A DNA stretch of 64,000 nucleotides, taken from NCBI RefSeq assembly GCF_030227225.1, contig NZ_JASPHQ010000005.1:1-64000 (forward strand). Reading direction: 5' to 3'. The notes under the pieces were generated by a model. It was given only the letters and a program-made list of their open reading frames with translations. It searched no databases and was not told the DNA's origin. Positions within the stretch are counted from its first letter, which is position 1. Every line of letters begins with the position of its first letter. Made by a program: the position numbers and the translations under genes. Shown one piece after another: positions 58,346 to 64,000 of this stretch. The DNA comes from Corynebacterium rhinophilum. GTDB taxonomy: Bacteria; Actinomycetota; Actinomycetes; Mycobacteriales; Mycobacteriaceae.

Positions 58346-58541
58346 GAATTGCTAACGGTGTTTTTCCAGGTCAACGACCTAAGAAGTGAAAGGGTACGCT
58401 AGGACAAGGTGGAACGTCTCAAGTGTGCGCCGCAGGCCTACTCAACCCGTGCCGGAGGAGTGGGTGCTCCTTCCGGGGGAAGTACCTTGGGGCAGCGCTT
58501 GGATCGGCTGGTGTGCTCAATCCACCGCAAGGATGCAGGTA
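58346..58541. other. Gap between ohr operator and the orphan repeat
   Basis: No gene seen. A GC-rich hairpin CCGGA-GGAG/CTCC-TTCCGG lies near 58451-58476. If the repeat at 58542-58569 is read on the minus strand, the first 30-40 bases below it would be its spacer. Confidence 0.35.
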
Positions 58542-58569
58542 GAAAATAATCCCCGCTGACGCGGGGAAC
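58542..58569 (-). CRISPR. Single type I-E-like CRISPR repeat upstream of cas3
   Basis: On the minus strand GTTCCCCGCGTCAGCGGGG is followed by ATTATTTTC. This has the stem (CCCCGC/GCGGGG with a TGAC/GTCA loop) and the length of a type I-E repeat. No second copy is visible within 200 bp on either side, so it is an orphan or degenerate repeat, not an array. The true array is expected beyond the window, after the cas genes. Confidence 0.6.
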
Positions 58570-58606
58570 TAGTCAATTGACTATTCAAATGAGCACTAAC
58601 ATGGGC

Positions 58607-58636
58607 TCATCCCAGTGCTAGCTGGGAGTTTGGCAT
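58607..58636 (-). CDS. Nine-codon ORF with strong Shine-Dalgarno in the cas3 upstream region
   Basis: CAGGAGG lies 5 nt before an ATG (58636-58634) that starts MPNSQLALG and a TGA at 58609-58607. TAAGAT (58655-58650) may be its -10. It is transcribed away from cas3, toward the orphan repeat. A functional leader or toxin-like mini-ORF is possible; a chance ORF is not excluded. Confidence 0.35.
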   Translation of the reverse strand: MPNSQLALG

Positions 58637-58700
58637 TTCGCCTCCTGTAATCTTACCGCAAAAAGTGATGAAGATTTTAGGACGATTTCAAAAATCGCAA

Positions 58701-58726
58701 CATGTTAGTGCTAAACGTGGTATAGT
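58701..58726 (+). promoter_or_regulatory. cas3 promoter region with operator-like motif
   Basis: TATAGT (58721-58726) is the best -10 before cas3. CATGTTAGTGCT (58701-58712), covering the -35 area, is the exact reverse complement of AGCACTAACATG at 58592-58603. TTAGTGCTAA is itself a small dyad. It suggests a repressor site or an RNA target. Confidence 0.5.
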
Positions 58727-58799
58727 CTTAAATCATTAGTTAATAACTCCAGTTCACCATAAAAAGTGGACTAGGTGAGCCTGTAGTGGAGATAGAACC

Positions 58800-61580
58800 A
58801 TGAAATTGCCAGCGAAGACAGTGGATTTTTGTACTCGTGCAGATGGTTGGGCTGGTCAACGCAGCCAGCAGGCGCGGAGCTTGTGGGCGAAATCGGGTGA
58901 CGGTTTAGACCATCTCAACCTGCCACAACATATGGTTGATTCCGCATGTGCTGCATCCTTGGTGTATAACTCTTGGCTTTCTCGTTCAGTAAAGGAGTTC
59001 CTGAAAGCCGAGTTGCGTGTCTCAGAGACGGATATAGAAGTTCTCTACGTCTTTCTTGCTGGGGCCCATGATGTTGGAAAAGGTGTTAAGACTTTCCAGC
59101 GGCTTCTTCTTGACCGCAGTGACGTTGCGCATTTGGTCCACGCCGTTAGCGACGCGGGATTGGATATCGAATTGAGCGCCTCAGAGGCGAATATGTCCAA
59201 GCTTCCGCATGGTATTGCCTCTGGTGAAATTTTAGCAATCTGGCTTGAAGAACAGGGACTTACCCTGCCAAAGGCTAACTCTGTAGCCGCAGTTGTCAAT
59301 GCTCATCATGGTGCCGCAAGCGGGCCGAATAAAGCGGTCCGAGAATTGATTCAAGATTACCCTTCGGCGTGGCGAATGGTTCATGGCGAACTTCTTGATG
59401 CCATGGCAAAACTTTGTGGGGAAAATGAGCTTGCGCAGGTCTTTGCCAAGCTGCCGAAAGTCTCGCCCGCAGCTGCCCAAATGCTTACCGGTTTAGTGGT
59501 TATGGCGGACTGGATTGCTTCCAATGAAAAGGCTTTCGGCTTACGCGTGCAGGGAACTCAACTAGACCGAGTGGGACGGGCTGCGGAGCTCATTGACTTG
59601 ACCTCGCCTTGGGAACCGGAAACTCGATTGCATCAAGACATCGACGAGCAATTCCGGCAATCGTTTGGGTGGCCGGCCGAGTTTAAGGCGCGACAAGTAC
59701 AGCAGAAAATGGTAGAGGCTGCCAGTGCGATCAATGAGCCAGCGCTCATAGTCCTAGAGGCTGAAACAGGCGTAGGAAAAACCGAAGCCGCCTTAGCAGC
59801 AGCGGAGGTGCTTGCGGCGAGAAGTGGAGCACAAGGAATCTTTATTGCCGCTCCGACCATGGCCACCGCGAATGGCCTGTTGCAAAGGACCATCGAATGG
59901 AGTCGAAACATAACGACAGATTCGGTTCGATCGATGTACCTCGCGCATTCCAAAAATGCATTGGCCAAGCCTTATACGGATTTAAAATTTACGGGAATCA
60001 ACCGTTACGAAGAAGAAGGCGGCAACGTTGTTGCATCGCAGTGGATGTCGGGACGGCGGCTCGGCATTCTTTCCAATTTCGTGGTGGGTACCGTTGACCA
60101 AGTGCTCATGATGGCGCTACAGCAGCGGTTTTCCATGCTGAGACATGTTGGCCTGGCAGGCAAAGTAGTAATTTTTGATGAGGTCCATTCCTTTGACGTT
60201 TATTCTTCCGATTACCTCCGGAGTGCCATCGAATGGTTGGGATTTTATGGTGCCAGCGTCATCGTCATGTCCGCCACGTTGCCGGCGGACAAGCGGCGCG
60301 CATTGGTCAGTGCGTACTCCGACGGTCAATGGCCAGAGGAAGAGCCGGCTGGCTACCCATTAATCACTGTGGCGACAGAAGACGAAATCCGTTCCCTAGA
60401 GGTCCCAGCGTCTCCAACAGACCTTGAAACTACCATCAATTTCCTGGCGGAAGGCGAAGATTCATTGCACGAACTTCTCAAGGAATGGCTCGTGGATGGA
60501 GGGTGCGTTCTTATTATTTGCAATACTATCGCACGAGCTCAGGCAGCGTATTCGGAACTCTCCGAAAGCTATGGTGATTGCGTGGAGCTTCATCACGCGG
60601 GATTTGTGGCTTGGGAACGTGTAGAAAAAGAGGATTCGTTACGGCGCCACCTTGGCCCGGATACACACAGGGGAGCAGGCCGGCCGAAGCAAAAAATTGT
60701 GGTGGCCACTCAAGTGGCGGAGCAAAGCTTGGATATTGATGCCGACGCTCTGATTACTGATATCGCACCTATGGATTTGCTTATTCAGCGCATTGGGAGG
60801 CTGCACCGCCACGCGCGTCCTTCCAGCGATCGACCCGAAAAACTGCGCGAGCCCAAGGTTGTTATTCGCGGGATAGAAACTTCCTCAACAGTTCCGGAAT
60901 TTGAATCAGGTGCCGAGGCCATTTACGGCCGTGCGATATTGCTATCAACCTATGCCGTCTTGCCAAATAAGATTCGCCGTCCAGATGACATCGCTCCGCT
61001 TGTAGCAGCTGCATATGATCGCAACTTTAAGCCGCCAGAGGCGTGGAACGAATCATGGGAAGAGGCCATTGCGACGCGTGATTTTGAGGAATCGACAGCG
61101 CATTCAGCGTCCTCAACGTTCCGATTGCCGGATCCGTGGAGTACCAATGGCCTGGACGCTCTATTTGCACGGCTGCAGGATGATTCCGCAGACGATGCCG
61201 AGATTAAAGGCGCAGCTCAAGTCCGTGACGCAGAGCCCAGTGTTGAGGTGATCCCCATCATCGAGACTGATTACGGCTATCGCCCGTGGGGTTGGGATGA
61301 AGAGGTCATAGAGGCTGCCGATATTCCGTATAGGCTGGCCTTTCATCTTGCGTCTAGTACAGTGCGGCTACCTGTGCGAATGACCCGCTATGACTGGGAC
61401 TTCAACGCGGTGGTTGATGATCTCGAAGGGGCAACACCGGCCGAGTGGGGTTCACATTATTTACTGCGGGGACAACTGGCATTGCCGCTAAATGAAAAGG
61501 GAGAGACGCAGGTAGGACGCTTTGTTTTGCAGTATACGAGCCAGCTGGGAATCGAAATTATGAGTGATGGACGTGAGTGA
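58800..61580 (+). CDS. cas3: Cas3 nuclease-helicase, type I-E
   Basis: This 926-aa protein joins an HD nuclease (H90-D91 in LAGAHDVGKGVKTFQRLL, later histidines HGIASGE and NAHHGAASG) to an SF2 helicase. Helicase motifs are EAETGVGKTEAAL (I, about 318-330), VIFDEVHSFDVYSSDYL (II, about 458), MSATLP (III, about 491), and VVATQVAEQSLDIDADALIT with LIQRIGRLHRH (V-VI). Recruited by Cascade at a target, it degrades foreign DNA. GGAGA precedes the ATG. It opens the cas operon. Confidence 0.95.
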   Translation: MKLPAKTVDFCTRADGWAGQRSQQARSLWAKSGDGLDHLNLPQHMVDSACAASLVYNSWLSRSVKEFLKAELRVSETDIEVLYVFLAGAHDVGKGVKTFQRLLLDRSDVAHLVHAVSDAGLDIELSASEANMSKLPHGIASGEILAIWLEEQGLTLPKANSVAAVVNAHHGAASGPNKAVRELIQDYPSAWRMVHGELLDAMAKLCGENELAQVFAKLPKVSPAAAQMLTGLVVMADWIASNEKAFGLRVQGTQLDRVGRAAELIDLTSPWEPETRLHQDIDEQFRQSFGWPAEFKARQVQQKMVEAASAINEPALIVLEAETGVGKTEAALAAAEVLAARSGAQGIFIAAPTMATANGLLQRTIEWSRNITTDSVRSMYLAHSKNALAKPYTDLKFTGINRYEEEGGNVVASQWMSGRRLGILSNFVVGTVDQVLMMALQQRFSMLRHVGLAGKVVIFDEVHSFDVYSSDYLRSAIEWLGFYGASVIVMSATLPADKRRALVSAYSDGQWPEEEPAGYPLITVATEDEIRSLEVPASPTDLETTINFLAEGEDSLHELLKEWLVDGGCVLIICNTIARAQAAYSELSESYGDCVELHHAGFVAWERVEKEDSLRRHLGPDTHRGAGRPKQKIVVATQVAEQSLDIDADALITDIAPMDLLIQRIGRLHRHARPSSDRPEKLREPKVVIRGIETSSTVPEFESGAEAIYGRAILLSTYAVLPNKIRRPDDIAPLVAAAYDRNFKPPEAWNESWEEAIATRDFEESTAHSASSTFRLPDPWSTNGLDALFARLQDDSADDAEIKGAAQVRDAEPSVEVIPIIETDYGYRPWGWDEEVIEAADIPYRLAFHLASSTVRLPVRMTRYDWDFNAVVDDLEGATPAEWGSHYLLRGQLALPLNEKGETQVGRFVLQYTSQLGIEIMSDGRE

Positions 61581-61678
61581 TATGTCCGAGGCACTAGTTA
61601 GGCTGAGAGCACCTCCTTTTACTAGGGGCAGACACATCATCCAACAACTCACTATTAAAAGAAAGGAGGCGAAAGATA

Positions 61679-63424
61679 ATGACTGATACAGAAACTTTTA
61701 ACCTGCTCGATGAGCCATGGATTTTGTGCATGGACAGTGCGGATAATCGCAAAGCGTTGAGCATCCGGGACATATTTTCTGGACAGGGTGATGCCCACAA
61801 AATTGTGGGCGATTCACCGACCCAGGATTATGCGGTCATAAGACTGTTATTGGCTATATTTTGGCGCGCTCATGCGCAAGAATTAGCAGAAGCAGCAGGC
61901 GGAAGGCGGAAACGTTCCAGCTTTGATTGGGGCGAATGGTTCGCGGAAAAGCGTGAAGAATTAAGCGAGACGAAGCGGGACCAAGTTGTTTTAGATTATC
62001 TTGATGCCTTTAGAGACCGATTCGACTTACTCTCTGACACTGTTCCTTTCATGCAGGTGGCGGATCTTCACTCGCAGAAAAATGAGACTCGACCGATTTC
62101 CTATATAGTTCCAGAAGCCGCTGATGATCATTTCACGATGCGCACGGCTGAGGGTCGGCGGGCGATCCCTCTAGATGAGGCTGCCCGATGGCTACTTCAC
62201 CTGCAGGCTTATGATTATTCCGGTATTAAAACCGGCGCAGTAGGAGACCCTCGTGTAAAGGGTGGTCGAGGTTATCCCATCGGCACAGGTTGGACTGGTC
62301 GAACGGGCGGAACTTTAGTACTTGGTACTGAAGGCCTCTTAGAAACACTTTTGTTAAATACTCCTATGGCAGCTGTTATGACGGAGCAGGGAACTAACCC
62401 AATTGAGCTGGATAAACCGGTATGGGAAAGAGAACCCGATACTGCTGCGCAGCGCCGTGGATCAGATGACAAGCTTGGTGCTGTGCCCCAAGGCGCGGCT
62501 GATTTGGCGACTTGGCAGGCACGACGAGTGCGCCTAGTAGCTGAAGAAGGCCAGATTACTCGCGTCCTCGTATCGAATGGTGATCGCATTCCGGATGCGG
62601 GAAAGAATGTCATGAATGATCCTATGACGCCGTATCGGTATAGCCCCAACCAGTCGAAGGCCGGCCAAGATGCTTACTACGCGCGTCCATATGATTCCAC
62701 TCAGACCATGTGGCGTGCACTTGATGCGTTGGTTGCCGTCGAAGACGACCCAGGCTTTGACCAGAAGAAGGTAAAAGCTCCGAAGCGACCAGCCAATCTC
62801 AGCAATCTCGCTGCGCTTGACGTTGATGGATACCTAAACCAAGGCGCCTTTGATATTGCTTTGGTTTCGATGGAATACGGACCACAGGAATCTTCAGTAG
62901 CCACTACTTTCAGCACCACGATCGGGCTTCCCCTAGTGGTATTGCGCGAAGATGATCTTGGCAGGCAAGCGCGTAACGCTGTCCGCACTGCCGCCCAAAA
63001 GACCTATGAAACAGCCGTGAGCTTGGGCTGGTTTGAAGGTCAACTGCAGGTAGCCGCGGGCGATGATTATGAATTCGGCGTTAAGTCTAAGGACAGGTTT
63101 TACGCCCAGTTAGAGCCGGAGTTTATTGCGTGGATGCAGACCATTTCTGCTGAAAATGCAGACAGCGCTCAGATCAACTGGCAGGAACGAGTTCGATCAG
63201 TAGCTGTCTCCCACGCAATGGAACTGCTGCGCGGCGCCGGGATGAAGGCGATTATCGGCAGGGAAGTAGACGCAGGAGAAGACGGAAGGGGTCGAATTGT
63301 CTCAGCTGGATCCCTTTTTCAGCAGCTACAGCGGCGTTTTGATAAGAACCTGCCGTTAACAGGCAAGTCCACACGAAATCAGAATCCTAGCTCACCTATG
63401 AAGGAAGGTGTTGCCCATGCATGA
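61679..63424 (+). CDS. cse1: Cascade large subunit Cse1 (CasA), type I-E
   Basis: This 581-aa protein starts after AAAGGAGG. It matches Cse1: FNLLDEPWILCMDSADNRKA at the N terminus (the family's N-L-L-D-x-P-W-I), RLLLAIFWRA, LSDTVPFMQVADLHSQ and RGYPIGTGWTGRTGGTLVLG. Cse1 recognises the PAM and recruits Cas3. The 98-bp gap after cas3 holds no gene. Confidence 0.93.
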   Translation: MTDTETFNLLDEPWILCMDSADNRKALSIRDIFSGQGDAHKIVGDSPTQDYAVIRLLLAIFWRAHAQELAEAAGGRRKRSSFDWGEWFAEKREELSETKRDQVVLDYLDAFRDRFDLLSDTVPFMQVADLHSQKNETRPISYIVPEAADDHFTMRTAEGRRAIPLDEAARWLLHLQAYDYSGIKTGAVGDPRVKGGRGYPIGTGWTGRTGGTLVLGTEGLLETLLLNTPMAAVMTEQGTNPIELDKPVWEREPDTAAQRRGSDDKLGAVPQGAADLATWQARRVRLVAEEGQITRVLVSNGDRIPDAGKNVMNDPMTPYRYSPNQSKAGQDAYYARPYDSTQTMWRALDALVAVEDDPGFDQKKVKAPKRPANLSNLAALDVDGYLNQGAFDIALVSMEYGPQESSVATTFSTTIGLPLVVLREDDLGRQARNAVRTAAQKTYETAVSLGWFEGQLQVAAGDDYEFGVKSKDRFYAQLEPEFIAWMQTISAENADSAQINWQERVRSVAVSHAMELLRGAGMKAIIGREVDAGEDGRGRIVSAGSLFQQLQRRFDKNLPLTGKSTRNQNPSSPMKEGVAHA

Positions 63425-64000
63425 CACCAGTCATCCGCAGGCAGAAACTGCTGCGGAGTACACAGGCCCGCGTTTGCGAACCTCCGTGGCGCGTACCGCA
63501 GAGGCGCTGCAGAATGATTATTTGCATTCGCCACAACACAATAAACAAGCGCGAGCACGTGCAGTCCTAGCCCAATTGCGTAAGTATTCTGCGGTACGTC
63601 TTGAACAACATCCCGTGGCACTTGAAGAGGTCCTCCTTTTATTGGAGCCTGCATTGAGTGAACAAGAGATGGGAAAGGGCGCCGCACCATCTGCATCAGA
63701 GCTCGCGGCCTTTCAAGCCATGACGATGCTAGGTATCCATCTACAAAGCGCTAGCACTGAAGCACATATTAAAGGCCAAAGCTTCGCACGGGCCTGCGGT
63801 CGTTTCTATGCGCACAGTCAGTCACAATCCACGAAACCGCGTTTTGATGCGATGCTCGTATCTTCCGATGAGGCTTCCCGCCTCATACATATTCGTTCCT
63901 TGGTAACGCTATTGCGCGGGGAAGATTTGGGGTTTGACTACGGTGCATTTGCACAGGACCTGCGGGTTCTAGGCAGCAAAAGCACTACTCAAAAAGCGCA
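63417..64000 (+). CDS. cse2: Cascade small subunit Cse2 (CasB), partial at window end
   Basis: The ATG (MHDTSHPQAETAAEYTGPRL) overlaps the cse1 stop by 8 bp and follows GAAGGAAGG. About 194 codons are visible: ARARAVLAQLRKYSAVRLEQ, LAAFQAMTMLGIHLQSASTE, FDAMLVSSDEASRLIHIRSL, VTLLRGEDLGFDYGAFAQDL. The helical pattern fits Cse2. The gene order cas3-cse1-cse2 confirms subtype I-E; cas7, cas5, cas6e, cas1 and cas2 should follow. Confidence 0.92.
   Translation, partial: MHDTSHPQAETAAEYTGPRLRTSVARTAEALQNDYLHSPQHNKQARARAVLAQLRKYSAVRLEQHPVALEEVLLLLEPALSEQEMGKGAAPSASELAAFQAMTMLGIHLQSASTEAHIKGQSFARACGRFYAHSQSQSTKPRFDAMLVSSDEASRLIHIRSLVTLLRGEDLGFDYGAFAQDLRVLGSKSTTQKA

Noticed and set aside
58542..58569. 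A CRISPR array upstream of cas3
   Set aside because: Only one repeat-like unit is visible; without a second copy no array can be claimed.

Overview
The window is a piece of a Corynebacterium-type actinobacterial chromosome. The evidence is a BioQ-type biotin operator in front of bioW-bioF, apparent leaderless starts with a -10 hexamer placed 6 nt before ATG, and GC-rich genes of corynebacterial type. About 47 kb is a complete-looking temperate siphovirus prophage (about 1057-48179) inserted in the 3' end of a tRNA-Asn(GTT) gene. A 30-bp exact duplication marks attL (1027-1056) and attR (48150-48179).

Left flank (1-1026): the 5' part of an IS256-family transposase gene and the displaced tRNA-Asn terminator. 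Lysogeny region (1.1-7.5 kb, mostly leftward): tyrosine integrase, a DUF2335 membrane protein, small DNA-binding and membrane proteins, a P63C-domain protein, and a four-gene immunity operon (CI-like repressor, DUF3644/HEPN-like protein, ImmA/IrrE-like peptidase, lipoprotein). Its promoter carries a repressor operator exactly in the -35/-10 spacer and gives an apparently leaderless repressor mRNA. Early region (7.5-21.3 kb, rightward): Cro-like and Rha-type regulators, a candidate structured RNA with a tRNA-like T arm, three leftward moron-like genes, an excisionase-like protein, YqaJ-type exonuclease, RecT, SSB, dUTPase, an O-like replication protein with iterons inside its gene, RusA, and a string of small genes ending in a second DUF2335 protein.

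Late region (21.5-47.9 kb, leftward): secreted SGNH hydrolase, HNH protein, holin candidates, GH25 endolysin, tail-tip proteins, tape measure protein, frameshifted tail chaperones, a 1690-residue protein joining a tail-tube-like domain to a giant polytopic hydrophobic domain, two further helical proteins, the major tail protein, connectors, capsid, scaffold, minor capsid protein, portal and terminases. Most virion genes use an unusual GGGGG Shine-Dalgarno-like element, while the lysis genes use AAAGGAGG. One connector gene looks frameshifted.

Right flank (48.2-64 kb, host): tRNA-Asn, bioW-bioF for pimeloyl-CoA and KAPA synthesis, a small unknown gene, a Wadjet type I anti-plasmid system (jetD, jetC, jetB, jetA, leftward), ohr with a palindromic operator, and the start of a type I-E CRISPR-Cas operon (cas3, cse1, partial cse2). 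Upstream of cas3 lie a lone CRISPR-repeat-like element, a nine-codon ORF with a strong ribosome-binding site, and an inverted 12-mer shared with the cas3 promoter region. Wadjet and CRISPR-Cas side by side beside a tRNA make this a defence island.
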